A DNA stretch of 64,000 bases from Natronolimnohabitans innermongolicus JCM 12255. GTDB lineage: Archaea; Halobacteriota; Halobacteria; Halobacteriales; Natrialbaceae. The stretch covers positions 1-64,000 of the forward strand of contig NZ_AOHZ01000040.1 of the NCBI RefSeq assembly GCF_000337215.1, given 5' to 3'. The first letter of the stretch is position 1, and every line of letters begins with the position of its first letter. The position numbers and the translations under genes were made by a program. This document shows positions 34,199 through 43,447 of this stretch, in pieces. The notes under the pieces are model-generated. The model saw nothing but the letters and a program-made list of their open reading frames with translations. It did no database searches and was not told where the DNA came from.

Positions 34199-34873
34199 AT
34201 GGATATCGAGGGGACGCCAGTCACCGTCGAATCGAGCCGAGACGTCGGAGCCGAGACGATCGCACTCGAACTCGAGACGCCCGAGGGATTCGACGCCCTT
34301 CCGGGACAGTTCGTGTTGCTTCGGGCCGTCCCGTGGGACGTCGACGAAAGCGCGGAAATCGACGACGACGACGTCGTGATGCGCCACTACACGCTCTCTT
34401 CGCCCGGCGTCGACGAGACGTTCGAGATCACGGTCGGCATCGACCCCGACGGCGACCTCTCGCCGTGGCTCGCCGACCTCGAGGGTGGCGAAACCGTCCA
34501 CGTCGAGGGACCGTTCGGAACGATCACCTACGAGGGCGATCGTGACGTCGTCGCCGTCGCGGGCGGCCCCGGCGTCGGGCCCGCCGTCGCCATCGCCGAA
34601 GCGGCCCACGAGGCCGGCCACGACGCGACCGTCATCTACCAGGACGACGCGCCAGCCCACGAGGACCGACTCGAGGCACTCGAGGACGCGGGCGCGGACG
34701 TCGCCGTGCTCGAGGACGACGACGAGGCGGGGCTCGTCGATGCCATCGACTCGCACGTCGACGACGGGCAGCTCTACGCCTTCGGCTTCGAGACGTTCGT
34801 GACCACCGTCGCCGACGCCATCGACGACGCCGGCGGCGACGCCGACGAGGCGCTAATCGAAAACTTCGGCTAA
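34199..34873 (+). CDS. Ferredoxin-reductase-type FAD/NAD-binding oxidoreductase
   Basis: 224 residues from ATG 34199. The FAD domain has LPGQFVLLRAV and RHYTLSSPG, the flavin isoalloxazine motif RxYS/T; the NAD(P) domain has VVAVAGGPGVGPAVAIAE and later GQLYAFGFETFV. Such short FNR modules pass electrons between NAD(P)H and ferredoxin or iron-sulfur partners. No cluster-binding cysteines are seen. Lying next to korA (divergent) it may relate to the ferredoxin pool, but this is only context. Upstream in-frame codons to 34082 lack the FAD-domain strands and are excluded. Confidence 0.85.
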   Translation: MDIEGTPVTVESSRDVGAETIALELETPEGFDALPGQFVLLRAVPWDVDESAEIDDDDVVMRHYTLSSPGVDETFEITVGIDPDGDLSPWLADLEGGETVHVEGPFGTITYEGDRDVVAVAGGPGVGPAVAIAEAAHEAGHDATVIYQDDAPAHEDRLEALEDAGADVAVLEDDDEAGLVDAIDSHVDDGQLYAFGFETFVTTVADAIDDAGGDADEALIENFG

Positions 34874-35000
34874 GAAGTGTAGACGCGCGCGAGGAGGTGC
34901 CGGCGCCGCGTCGAACGCGGCGTCGCAACGAACGACGCGACGTCAGGGACGGGCCGTTGCAAGCATAGTCTCTACGCACGCTCGCGTCCGAGGATCCGGC

Positions 35001-35417
35001 ATGGTCGACGAGGATCTCGAACTCGAGCGCGATCTGGGCGAGGCGACGATCGTCTACGAGGAACCGGACGAGGGAACCGTCAGGAAGACGGTCCCGAACG
35101 AACACATCGCGTACTTCCAGGACCACTGGATCATCAAGACCGACGAGGACGACCAGGGCCACGACATCGTCCGACGGATTCCGTCGAAACGGGTCCACTA
35201 CGTCGAGCGTTCGGTCGAGCAGTTCGAGGAGGAAGTCGAGACGCTCGTCGATCAGGTCCAGTCGTTCGCCAGCGATCTGCGGACGAAGATCCCGGTCGGA
35301 GGCGGCGGCAGAGACGCCGACGAGCGCGAGGAGCTCCCCGAACCCCACCGCATCGACGTCGAGCGCGGCGGCCCCGATTCCGATGCTGATTCTGACCCGG
35401 GCCCAAACGACGAGTAA
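35001..35417 (+). CDS. Conserved haloarchaeal protein of unknown function
   Basis: 138 residues. The N-terminal 75 residues (ELERDLGEATIVYEEPDEGTVRKTVPNEHIAYFQDHWIIKT, then VRRIPSKRVHYVER) form a plausible small beta-domain. Next is a helix, SVEQFEEEVETLVDQVQSFASDLRTKI, that could be a short coiled coil. The last 40 residues are Gly, Asp and Pro rich and likely disordered. There is no signal peptide or enzyme motif. It follows the FNR-type gene by 127 bases on the same strand and faces the methylmalonyl-CoA epimerase gene. Confidence 0.75.
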   Translation: MVDEDLELERDLGEATIVYEEPDEGTVRKTVPNEHIAYFQDHWIIKTDEDDQGHDIVRRIPSKRVHYVERSVEQFEEEVETLVDQVQSFASDLRTKIPVGGGGRDADEREELPEPHRIDVERGGPDSDADSDPGPNDE

Positions 35418-35447
35418 TCCGACGATCCGTCCCGGGACGCTCGCACG

Positions 35448-35831
35448 TCAGTGTTCGACGAGTTCGATCAGGATTCCGCCCGTGTCCTTGGGATGGAGGA
35501 ACGCGACCGTATGTCCCCACGCGCCGCCGCGGGGCTCCTCGTCGATGAGCGTGACGCCGTGTTCGCGTGCGGTCTCGAGAGCGCTCTCGATGTCGTCGGT
35601 TGCGAGCGCCAGATGGTGGATGCCCGCGCCGTTGGTTTCGAGGTAGCTCGCGATCGTCCCGTCCTCGAGGGGCTCGAGCAGTTCGAAGTAGCCCTCGCCG
35701 ACCGTGAGGAAGACGACGCGCATACCGTCGAACTCCTCCTCGTGGGCGATCTCGAGGCCGAACAGATCCTCGTAGCGTGCGGCCAGTTCGCCCGCGTCCT
35801 CCGTTGCGATTCCCGCGTGATCGAAGTGCAT
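35448..35831 (-). CDS. mce: Methylmalonyl-CoA epimerase
   Basis: 127 residues from ATG 35831. A glyoxalase/VOC fold with the metal-binding residues His5 in MHFDHAGIAT, a Gln/His equivalent in GIHHLALATDDI and Glu in GILIELVEH. The DGTIASYLETNGAGIHHLAL stretch is distinctive of the epimerase. It interconverts (R)- and (S)-methylmalonyl-CoA ahead of the cobalamin-dependent mutase, encoded 3.4 kb away at 39283-40965. The extra in-frame residues before 35831 have no family match. The aldo/keto reductase gene follows on the same strand. Confidence 0.92.
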   Translation of the reverse strand: MHFDHAGIATEDAGELAARYEDLFGLEIAHEEEFDGMRVVFLTVGEGYFELLEPLEDGTIASYLETNGAGIHHLALATDDIESALETAREHGVTLIDEEPRGGAWGHTVAFLHPKDTGGILIELVEH

Positions 35832-35976
35832 AGCCGTCCGTTCGGCGGTCCCGAACAAATATTGATGTGGTTTCGTTCGGGACGGAACGACGATGCAGTT
35901 CGGTCGAAGACCGTTATGGCCTGCGGGACCGCGGTCAGACTCCGGTAGTCCCTGCGACCGAAATATCGCACGGCGC

Positions 35977-36816
35977 TCAGCGCAATCCGAGTTTCGCGGC
36001 CACCCGATCCCAGAGTCCGTCGCCGACGTCGGCGACCGCTGCCATCTCGTCGACCGAGAGTTCGAAATCGAACACCTCGGCGTTGGCCTCGATGTGCTCG
36101 CGGGTCGCGGCCTTCGGGATCGCCGCCACGGTGGGCTGCTGGAGCAGCCAGCGCAGCGCGACCTGCGCCGCGGACTTGTCGTAGGGCTCGCCGATCTTCC
36201 GGAGGCGGTCGTCGCCCGCCACGGCCCCCTCCGCCAGCGGGCTGTAGGCCGTCAGACAGATCCCGTGCTGGTAGCAGTACTCGAGCAGGTCGTCCTGGTG
36301 GTGGTAGGGGTGGTACTTTACCTGATTCGCGACGATCGGCGTCTCGGAGTGGTCGCGCGCGGACTCGAGTTGCTCGACCGAGAAGTTGCTCACACCGACG
36401 TGGTCGACGAGCCCCTCCGCCTGCAGGTCGTTCATCGCCCGGACCGTCTCCTCGAGGGGTGCGTGCCGACTCGGCGCGTGCAACAGGAGTAGATCGATAG
36501 TCGACAGTCCGAGTCGCTCGAGGCTCGCGCGCGTCGACTCGAGGGCGTCGTCGTAGGCGGCGTTCTCGCGGTGGATTTTCGTAACGACGAAGACGTCGTC
36601 GCGGTCGACGTCGCTCGCACCGAGCGCTTCACCCACCGCGCGTTCGTTCTCGTACAGTTGGGCGGTGTCGACGTGGCGGTAGCCGACCTCGAGCGCTCGC
36701 TCGACGGCGCGCCGGCAGTCGGGGCCGGTCATGCGAGCGGTGCCGAAACCGAGCGCCGGAATCGACGCGTCCTGTACGTCGACTGTGGCGGTCGAAAGAT
36801 CGCTGGTGGGTGTCAC
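35977..36816 (-). CDS. Aldo/keto reductase
   Basis: 279 residues from GTG 36816; a TTG at 36846 would add ten residues, but TTGAATACC upstream of 36816 is well placed as a TATA-like box. The catalytic tetrad is visible: Asp and Tyr in DTAQLYENE, Lys in VVTKIH, His in LLLHAPSR. The C-terminal PIVANQVKYHPYHHQ and VAAIPKAATREHIEANAEV segments contact the nicotinamide. It reduces aldehydes or ketones with NAD(P)H; no physiological substrate can be read from it. It lies between the epimerase and glycosyltransferase genes on one strand. Confidence 0.9.
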   Translation of the reverse strand: MTPTSDLSTATVDVQDASIPALGFGTARMTGPDCRRAVERALEVGYRHVDTAQLYENERAVGEALGASDVDRDDVFVVTKIHRENAAYDDALESTRASLERLGLSTIDLLLLHAPSRHAPLEETVRAMNDLQAEGLVDHVGVSNFSVEQLESARDHSETPIVANQVKYHPYHHQDDLLEYCYQHGICLTAYSPLAEGAVAGDDRLRKIGEPYDKSAAQVALRWLLQQPTVAAIPKAATREHIEANAEVFDFELSVDEMAAVADVGDGLWDRVAAKLGLR

Positions 36817-37007
36817 ACCCGTCTCTTCATCGGTGACGGTATTCAACCTCGGTGGCGACAGCGGTTTTGCGGTGTTGTCCGCCGCTGACGCCCGTCGAGA
36901 AGACCGACGGACCGTTCGAGGGAATCGATAGTCGCCGATCGTGACGGTTGAAAGCTCGGCGACGGTTGTGAATCATCCGCGCCCGATTATGGAACCCACC
37001 GGGTCGG

Positions 37008-39158
37008 TTACGTCGGGTCGCGCTCTCGCTCGTCGCCGCCGCGGTCCTCGTAGTCCGTACCAGATGCAGACGTCGACTCCGTTTTAGTGACGACCTTGCT
37101 GGTTACGTTCCACACGGCCGGAGCGCCGGCGGCCTGCAGATACAGCGAGTGAAGTTGCACGATCCATCCGAAGAGGATCCACAGGTTCGCGTAGACGACC
37201 GCTTCGACGATGCGGGTCGGCGTTGCAGTTCTGGAAACGATCGGATCCCTGAACGCCGCATACCCGTAGGCGATCGATCGTGCCGGCAGCAAGAACAGGG
37301 CAAGTGCAATCGCGAGGACCAGCGGTAGCGGCGGTGCGAACCCGACGAACCACAGGAGAAACAGAATCGGGAAGATCGTGACGAACGGAGAACTCACCGG
37401 GATGAACAACACCCACGCCAGCCCTAGCGTTCGCCGCCAACCGAGGTCGCGCCAGGAGCGCCAGATGGCGGCGCCGTGGAGTCGGGTTACCTGCGCCCAC
37501 CCTCTCGACCACCGAACCCGCTGCCGGACCAGATCCCAGACCGTTTCCGGCGTCGACTCCCAGACCACCATCTGCGAGTCGTACACTACCTCCCAGTCGG
37601 TCCGGAGATAGAGGCGGATCGTGAGTTCGATGTCTTCGGTGAGAACACCCTCCGTCCAGCCGTCGACCGACGGCGGGACCTCGCGACGGAAGATCGCCGC
37701 CGATCCGGCGAAGTGTCCCGCGTCGAAGACATCGTCGACGAACGGATGATCGACCCACGTGCTGTGCTGACGCTCGATGCTGACGAACCGTGACAGGCGG
37801 CTGTCGTCCGGATTCGCCGCCGCTTTTCGACCCTGAACGACGCCGACGTCGGGGCGTTCGCGGAGCCGTGCCAGTCCGCGAGCCACGAACTCGGTGTCGA
37901 CGAACTCGTCGGCGTCGAGGATGAGGACGTACGGCGTTTCCACGACTTCCCAGGCCCGATTCAGATCGCCTGCTTTCGATCCCGTCGTCCCCTCCACGAC
38001 GCGAACTCGATCGGGATAGTCGGCTTCGAACTGCCGGGCCACGTCGACAGTGTCGTCCGTGGACTTCGTCGCCGGAACGACGACGAACGGCAGGTCGGCG
38101 AGCGTCTCGAGGTTGTGTCGAAGCGTCTCGGGAAGCACCTCGCCCTCGAACGCAGCCGCGACCATCACGGTAACGGGTGCGTCGTCGGGCATCGGCGGCG
38201 GGGACTCTCGCGTTCGTCGGTGTGCGTGCCCGACCTCGAGATACTCGAGTCCGACCCCGAGACAGAGAACGGTGAGGTAGCCACCGAGTACCCACAGAAA
38301 GAGTCCGGGTTCGATCAAGAGGACCGCGAGCACGAGCGCGTTCAACGCGAGGACGATCACGATGGCGTGTTGAAGGATGGTTGCGGTCGTAGTCGAGAGA
38401 AACTCGACGGCCGCAGGTGGAGGGCCGGGAGCTGCAAGCGTCGCGAGGACGATCACCGAGGAAACGCCGACCACGACTGCCGCCGATCGGCCGAGGGTAT
38501 CGGCTGGCACCAGAATCCCTTCTCGAGCGGTGAAACTCGCCGCGATCGAACCGGCGATTGCGACGATCACGACGACGAGTAACACTCCCTCCCAGTATCG
38601 GGCGTCCGTCCCCGGCTGGGGTGGCAACACAGTATCGCTGAGCTGGCGCATCCAGAACTCGTGGACCACCAGTATCGAGAAGCCGACAATGTACGCGATG
38701 ACTGCCACACCAGGTTCGGTGACGATTACCCCGAGGACACGCGCGGTACCGAGGAGGACGAGCGCGTGACCGACCAGCACCAGCGGCCACCGAACGTCCC
38801 GAGGGGCTCTCAGCGGACGGAGTTCGAGAGCGAGGAGGAACAATTGCGCCACGGTCATGTACAGGACCACACGAACGTCGGTCGGCACACGCGGGGAGAG
38901 TGTGGCGACAGCCGTCACCGACAGGATCAGTACGGCGACCGTGCTGAACACGACAGCGAGAATGCCACCGCGGGGGAGCTGTGTGGCTGCTCTCGTTCGG
39001 TCCAATGCGGCGAGGAGCGCAAGGACTGACAGAACACCGCCACCAGCGAACACGAACACTCCACCGATGGCCCCAATATCCAGTCCGAGGTCGATCACGC
39101 CGAGGAGCGCTATTGCTGTCGAGACGGACCAGAGGACGCGATACAGACTGGGTGTCAC
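37008..39158 (-). CDS. Membrane GT2 glycosyltransferase (cellulose/hyaluronan synthase-like)
   Basis: 716 residues from GTG 39158 (MTPSLYRVLWSVS...); a TTG at 39200 would add 14 residues, but a T-rich TATA-like element sits about 27 bases before 39158. The N-terminal 320 residues hold some nine hydrophobic helices, an unusually long membrane region for this group. The cytoplasmic GT2 domain follows, with VMVAAAFEGE, the UDP-sugar Asp motif LILDADEFVDTEF, TEDIELTIRL and QRVRW as the processive QxxRW signature. Four more helices end the protein. Such enzymes extend beta-linked polysaccharide at the membrane. No partner genes for export are adjacent. Confidence 0.88.
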   Translation of the reverse strand: MTPSLYRVLWSVSTAIALLGVIDLGLDIGAIGGVFVFAGGGVLSVLALLAALDRTRAATQLPRGGILAVVFSTVAVLILSVTAVATLSPRVPTDVRVVLYMTVAQLFLLALELRPLRAPRDVRWPLVLVGHALVLLGTARVLGVIVTEPGVAVIAYIVGFSILVVHEFWMRQLSDTVLPPQPGTDARYWEGVLLVVVIVAIAGSIAASFTAREGILVPADTLGRSAAVVVGVSSVIVLATLAAPGPPPAAVEFLSTTTATILQHAIVIVLALNALVLAVLLIEPGLFLWVLGGYLTVLCLGVGLEYLEVGHAHRRTRESPPPMPDDAPVTVMVAAAFEGEVLPETLRHNLETLADLPFVVVPATKSTDDTVDVARQFEADYPDRVRVVEGTTGSKAGDLNRAWEVVETPYVLILDADEFVDTEFVARGLARLRERPDVGVVQGRKAAANPDDSRLSRFVSIERQHSTWVDHPFVDDVFDAGHFAGSAAIFRREVPPSVDGWTEGVLTEDIELTIRLYLRTDWEVVYDSQMVVWESTPETVWDLVRQRVRWSRGWAQVTRLHGAAIWRSWRDLGWRRTLGLAWVLFIPVSSPFVTIFPILFLLWFVGFAPPLPLVLAIALALFLLPARSIAYGYAAFRDPIVSRTATPTRIVEAVVYANLWILFGWIVQLHSLYLQAAGAPAVWNVTSKVVTKTESTSASGTDYEDRGGDERERDPT

Positions 39159-39282
39159 CGATGTCGCTACACCGAGCGCAGAAAAAAAGCCCGGGTGCAA
39201 ACGGTCCGTTTCACAGCGACCGGACGCCGTGACCGCCCCCGAACGACCGTGTTAGTGCATAAAACGCCGGATCGGCCCCGCG

Positions 39283-40965
39283 TTAAACCGCGCTTCCGGG
39301 TTGGTACTCGCCGAACTCGTCGCGCATGACGTTACAGATCTCGCCGACCGTGGCGTACGCCTTCACGGCGTCGATGATGTACGGCAGCAGGTTCTCCTCA
39401 CCCTGTGCGGCCTCTCGCAGGGACTCGAGCGCGGCGTCGACGGCCTCGTCGTCGCGCTCCTCACGGGTCGACTCGAGGCGGTCGATCTGGCGCTGCTGGT
39501 CTTCGGCGGTGACCTCCTCGACGTCCATCTCGGGGTCTTCCTCGACCTCGAACTCGTTGACGCCGACGATGATGCGCTCTTCCTCTTCGATCTCCTTCTG
39601 GCGGTCGAAGGCGGTGTCCTGGATCTGGCGCTGGACCCACTGTTGGTCGACGGCCTCGAGCATCCCGCCGCGGTCCTCGACCTCGTCCAGAATTTCGTAG
39701 GCGTCCTCCTCGACCTCGTCGGTGAGCGATTCGACGTAGTAGCTGCCGGCGAGCGGGTCGATGGTGTCGGCCGCTCCCGATTCGTGTGCCAGAATCTGCT
39801 GGGTGCGCAGCGCCGTCCGGACGGACTCCTCGGTCGGCAGGGCGAGGGCCTCGTCCTTGCCGTTGGTGTGGAGGCTCTGGGTGCCCCCGAGGACGGCGGC
39901 CAGCGCCTGGTAGGCCACGCGGACCACGTTGTTCTCGATCTGCTGGGCGGTCAGCATCGAGCCGGCGGTCTGGGTGTGGAACTTGAGCTGTTTGGACTTC
40001 GGGTCGTCGGGGTCGAACCGCTCGTCCATGATATCGTGCCACATCCGGCGGGCCGCGCGGAACTTGGCGACCTCCTCGAAGATGTTGTTGTGGCCGTTGA
40101 AGAAGAACGAAAGCTGCGGGGCGAAGTCGTCGACGTCCAGTCCGGCCTCGAGGGCGGCCTCGACGTACTGGATGCCGTTGCCGAGCGTAAAGGCGAGCTC
40201 CTGGGCGGCCGTCGAGCCGGCCTCGCGGATGTGATACCCCGAAATCGAGATCGTGTTGAACTTCGGCGTCTCGTCGGCGCAGAACTCGAAGATGTCGGTG
40301 ATGATCCGCATCGACGGCTCCGGCGGGTAGATGTAGGTGTTGCGCGCGATATACTCCTTCAGGAGGTCGTTCTGGATCGTCCCGCGCAGTTCGGCGCGGT
40401 CGACGCCCTGTTTGTCACCGACGGCGATGTACATCGCCAGCAGCACCGACGCGGGCGCGTTGATCGTCATCGATGTCGAGACCTCGTCCAGCGGAATGCC
40501 GTCGAAGACGGTCTCCATGTCTGCCAGCGAGTCGATGGCGACGCCGGCTTTGCCGATCTCGCCGGCGGCCATCTCGTCGTCGGAGTCGTAGCCCATCTGG
40601 GTCGGCAGGTCGAACGCCATCGAGAGCCCCGTCTGGCCCTGATCCAGCAGGTAGTGGTACCGCTCGTTGGTGTCTTCTGGCGTCGAGAAGCCCGCGTACT
40701 GCCGCATCGTCCACAGTCGGCCGCGGTAGCCCGTCGAGTACACCCCGCGCGTGTACGGCGGCTCGCCCGGGTTCCCGAGGTCCTCCTCGTAGTCGAGGCC
40801 GCCGACGTCGTCGGGCGTGTAGAGTCGGTCGACCTCCTGGCCCCCCGTGTCCGTCGTGAACGTTTCCTTTCGCTCGCCGAAACGCTCGATAACCGGCTCA
40901 ACCTCCGTCTCGTGCCACGCTTCCTTTCCGGCACGGATCTCTTCGAGATCGTCAGGATCGAACAT
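39283..40965 (-). CDS. mcmA: Methylmalonyl-CoA mutase large subunit
   Basis: 560 residues from ATG 40965. The substrate-barrel domain is complete: [79 protein letters not shown] and [19 protein letters not shown]. The cobalamin-binding DxHxxG domain is absent, as in archaeal enzymes with a separate small subunit, which is not in the window. With the epimerase (35448-35831) it converts propionyl-CoA-derived methylmalonyl-CoA to succinyl-CoA, using adenosylcobalamin supplied by the 5756-6289 enzyme. The C-terminal acidic region ([17 protein letters not shown]) is typical of halophiles. Additional in-frame codons to 41040 are rejected. Confidence 0.94.
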   Translation of the reverse strand: MFDPDDLEEIRAGKEAWHETEVEPVIERFGERKETFTTDTGGQEVDRLYTPDDVGGLDYEEDLGNPGEPPYTRGVYSTGYRGRLWTMRQYAGFSTPEDTNERYHYLLDQGQTGLSMAFDLPTQMGYDSDDEMAAGEIGKAGVAIDSLADMETVFDGIPLDEVSTSMTINAPASVLLAMYIAVGDKQGVDRAELRGTIQNDLLKEYIARNTYIYPPEPSMRIITDIFEFCADETPKFNTISISGYHIREAGSTAAQELAFTLGNGIQYVEAALEAGLDVDDFAPQLSFFFNGHNNIFEEVAKFRAARRMWHDIMDERFDPDDPKSKQLKFHTQTAGSMLTAQQIENNVVRVAYQALAAVLGGTQSLHTNGKDEALALPTEESVRTALRTQQILAHESGAADTIDPLAGSYYVESLTDEVEEDAYEILDEVEDRGGMLEAVDQQWVQRQIQDTAFDRQKEIEEEERIIVGVNEFEVEEDPEMDVEEVTAEDQQRQIDRLESTREERDDEAVDAALESLREAAQGEENLLPYIIDAVKAYATVGEICNVMRDEFGEYQPGSAV

Positions 40966-41071
40966 TATCGTTACCGTCGACCGGGTAGGGCTTGAAGGTT
41001 GATGAACGCGGCCAGAATCCGGGCGACCCGCAATCGCCACCGCAGTCGTCGAGAAACGACACGATCGTCGG

Positions 41072-41662
41072 TTAGCGGCCTGTGTCGTACTTGTAGGTCG
41101 CCGACTCAGAATCGATCCCGAAGTCCTCCGCGGTTTCGTCGGTCGAGGGCTCCTCGCGTCCCTCCGGCGCTCGCTTGAACGCCTCTCGGAGCCGCTCGGG
41201 GACCCGGAACCGATCGACCTCGACGGCCAGCGGGACGGCGTCCGGATCGACGCCCTCGCGTTTGGCCTCGAGTCGATCCTGCAGCGATTCGGGAAGTTGC
41301 GACTCGTCGATCCGCCGGAACCCGAACCGGGCGAGGTACGCCCCCTCCCCGGTCAGCGCGTAGACCGTCTCGAAGCCCTCGTCGCCGGCGTACTCGACGA
41401 GGCGCTCGACGACGTGGGCGCCGACGCCCTGCTCGCGCCAGCCCTCGAGGACGCCGATGCTGGTCAGTTCGCAGGCGTCAGCCGCCCCAGCGTCATCGCC
41501 CCTGTGGATTCGAATCCGTCCGAAACCGGCCTTCTCGCCCGAGCGTTCGTCGACCGCGACGACGTAGTCACGCGATCGAAAGGCCGTCTCGTCGAGACCC
41601 ATCGCCTCGATGTGATCGAGCAGCCAGACCTCCTCTCTGTTTTTCGCGTCCCGGACGTACAT
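41072..41662 (-). CDS. GNAT-family N-acetyltransferase
   Basis: 196 residues from ATG 41662. The acetyl-CoA-binding beta-strand and loop are read as [27 protein letters not shown] (motif A, RxxGxG/A), with preceding strands [28 protein letters not shown]. The C-terminal third ([18 protein letters not shown]...) is an extra helical and acidic region. The acceptor is unknown. An in-frame extension to 41782 overlaps the likely promoter, so the shorter frame is used. The gene ends about 100 bases from the mutase start on the same strand, but I see no functional link. Confidence 0.86.
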   Translation of the reverse strand: MYVRDAKNREEVWLLDHIEAMGLDETAFRSRDYVVAVDERSGEKAGFGRIRIHRGDDAGAADACELTSIGVLEGWREQGVGAHVVERLVEYAGDEGFETVYALTGEGAYLARFGFRRIDESQLPESLQDRLEAKREGVDPDAVPLAVEVDRFRVPERLREAFKRAPEGREEPSTDETAEDFGIDSESATYKYDTGR

Positions 41663-41862
41663 GATTCGAGATAGGGCATCTGCGACCAAAAGTATTTGCG
41701 GGTCTCGGCCTCGAGCGCCACCGGCAACCGTCGCAGTCCGGTTCGCCTCGCTCGAACCGCCCACCTCAACCAGGGCGACCATTCGTCCTCACCAAGCCAC
41801 TATAGAAGGAATATATGGGTTATTCAGGCCAGAATGAGAATGCATGTGGTGGAAAGCGCAGA

Positions 41863-41874
41863 ATATTCGAATAT
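41863..41874. repeat. 12-bp perfect palindrome in an AT-rich upstream patch
   Basis: ATATTCGAATAT is self-complementary throughout. It lies 11 bases before the TATA-like box of the small zinc protein gene and may be a regulator site. Confidence 0.5.
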
Positions 41875-41884
41875 ACGGAGAACA

Positions 41885-41916
41885 TTTATCCGACAGAATG
41901 GTGTGTGTTGACACAC
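41885..41916 (+). promoter_or_regulatory. TATA-like box plus operator-like inverted repeat before the 41918 gene
   Basis: TTTATCC at 41885-41891 is 27-33 bases before ATG 41918. GTGTGT and ACACAC (41903-41908 and 41911-41916) form a perfect 6-bp inverted repeat with a TG spacer, ending 1 base before the ATG. A protein bound here would block a leaderless transcription start. Confidence 0.5.
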
Positions 41917-41917
41917 T

Positions 41918-42106
41918 ATGGCAGAATGCAACCGCTGCGGTGACGAGAACGGTCGACTCTTCGAACACCGAGTGCGGACGGAGGCCATGACACATCGCCG
42001 GACCGAGCGCGTCTGTGCGGCCTGTCATCCCGACGTCCCGGCCGTCCTCGAGACCCCTTCCGAGAGCGCGACCGAGGGCGAACGGCTGGTAACCGACGGC
42101 GGTTGA
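41918..42106 (+). CDS. Small zinc-binding CxxC protein
   Basis: 62 residues. CNRCGDENG at the N-terminus and CAACH near residue 35 give two CxxC pairs, consistent with one zinc site. Between them is a His/Arg-rich stretch (FEHRVRTEAMTHRRTER) that could contact nucleic acid; the last 25 residues are polar and probably flexible. Function unknown. It has a well-placed TATA-like box, two palindromes upstream and a dispersed repeat copy 25 bases after its stop. The following gene is on the opposite strand and converges. Confidence 0.78.
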   Translation: MAECNRCGDENGRLFEHRVRTEAMTHRRTERVCAACHPDVPAVLETPSESATEGERLVTDGG

Positions 42107-42130
42107 TGCGTCGTCGCCCGTGACGACTGT

Positions 42131-42148
42131 GACTGAGACGGTCTGCTG
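42131..42148 (+). repeat. Copy of the stop-associated dispersed repeat
   Basis: GACTGAGACGGTCTGCTG on the plus strand matches the repeats at 12068-12087 and 13598-13617 and is in the same sense relative to the preceding gene, 25 bases past its stop codon. Confidence 0.55.
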
Positions 42149-42380
42149 GACCGAGTTCCCGACCCGGCCGCCGACCGCAGGACAGCTCGCGGCCGAGCCG
42201 GTATCGACGGACAGTCGTCCGTCTGAACCGGCCGCTGACCGATAGTGTCCGCCCCAACCAGTTAGCGTCCACCTCGCAACTCGAGCCCGCGCGGTTCGAC
42301 TCGGGTTCGCAACAGCCGTCCACGAACTGAACGGCGGCTTCTCGTCACTCCTGTCGTTGCAACGGCACTCTCGGCGTCGG

Positions 42381-43340
42381 CTACTGTCGACGTTCGCGAA
42401 ACTGCTCGCGCGCTCGCGTCGACTGCACCATCTCGACCAGCCGGTCGATCCGCTCGTTCGTCGGCGGATGGGTCGAAAACAGCTTCGACCAGTCGTCTTC
42501 GTCCGTGTGAACGTACAGCGGCGAGAGGAGTTCGCGCTCCGGTTCGGCGAGGCGCTGGATCTTCCACAGCGCTCGAGCCAGCGCTATCGGATCGCCGGTG
42601 ACCTCGGCCGCCCGGTCGTCGGCCGCGTACTCCCGGCGGCGTGAGTGTGCGCGAACGACCAGCGTGACCACCACCAGAACGAGCTGGACGCCGCGCTCGA
42701 TCCGGCCGAGGAGCCGGCCGAACGCCGTCTGCGGCCACGTTTTCGGCCGTCCGCGAATCCAGGCAACTGCGCGGGCGACGCCGGCAACCGCGAGCAAGAA
42801 CGGCGTGACGAGCAACAGGACGAGGCCGGCGAGCGTGCGAAAGACGCCGAACGCGAGCGTCTGTACGAACGCGTCGTACCCCTCGAGGTGAGCGAGTTCG
42901 TGTGCGAGTAACGCCTCGAGTTCGTCGCCGGAGAGCGCCCGGAAGAGCGACTGGTCCAGAACGACCGTTCCGTTCCGTCCGGAGCCGATCGCGAACGCGT
43001 TCGGCGTCGGAAGCGCCGCGACGTACAGCGTCGGCGTCGAGACGTCCATCGCGGCCTCGAGGCGGTCGAGGCGGCGGTAGGTCTCGGGCGCCCGGGATCG
43101 GGGGAGTTCGACGGCCTCGATGCGCGATAACAGCGCGTTCGTCCCGAACCGGTAGCTCAGGTAGCCGGCGAGCAGGCCGGTGGCAACGACGGCAAGAACG
43201 GTCGTCGTCGGGTCGGGGGCCGCTCGCCAGAGGATCACGATCGCCAGGTAGCCGGCCGCGGCCAGCCCGAGGTAGGTGACCAGGAGCAGACTGCCGACGG
43301 CGACCATGAGGAGACGAAGCGTCAGCGAGCGCGAACGCAT
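42381..43340 (-). CDS. htpX: HtpX-type M48 membrane protease
   Basis: 319 residues from ATG 43340. Two N-terminal helices (LLMVAVGSLLLVTYLGLAAAGYLAIVIL and TTTVLAVVATGLLAGYLSY) lead to VAALPTPNAFAIGSGRNGTVVLDQSL, the zinc motif HELAH in ALLAHELAHLEGYDA, two more helices, and the third-ligand segment RREYAADDRAAEVTGDP. It is a zinc endopeptidase that degrades misfolded membrane proteins. The open frame continues to 44213 in the database-like reading, but that N-terminal part is the shadow of the PAP2 gene on the same strand in another frame and is excluded. Confidence 0.92.
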   Translation of the reverse strand: MRSRSLTLRLLMVAVGSLLLVTYLGLAAAGYLAIVILWRAAPDPTTTVLAVVATGLLAGYLSYRFGTNALLSRIEAVELPRSRAPETYRRLDRLEAAMDVSTPTLYVAALPTPNAFAIGSGRNGTVVLDQSLFRALSGDELEALLAHELAHLEGYDAFVQTLAFGVFRTLAGLVLLLVTPFLLAVAGVARAVAWIRGRPKTWPQTAFGRLLGRIERGVQLVLVVVTLVVRAHSRRREYAADDRAAEVTGDPIALARALWKIQRLAEPERELLSPLYVHTDEDDWSKLFSTHPPTNERIDRLVEMVQSTRAREQFRERRQ

Positions 43341-43447
43341 GGTATCGATCAGTACGGACGAGCGTCGGAAACGGCTATCGGACGAACGGGGTCGGCCATC
43401 GCGGTCTTCGTAGTGTGATCCTCGAGACGGGGTCGCCGTCGAACGCG

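Noticed and set aside
39301-40995. 564-residue open frame on the plus strand
   Set aside because: Antisense to the methylmalonyl-CoA mutase gene, composition typical of shadows.
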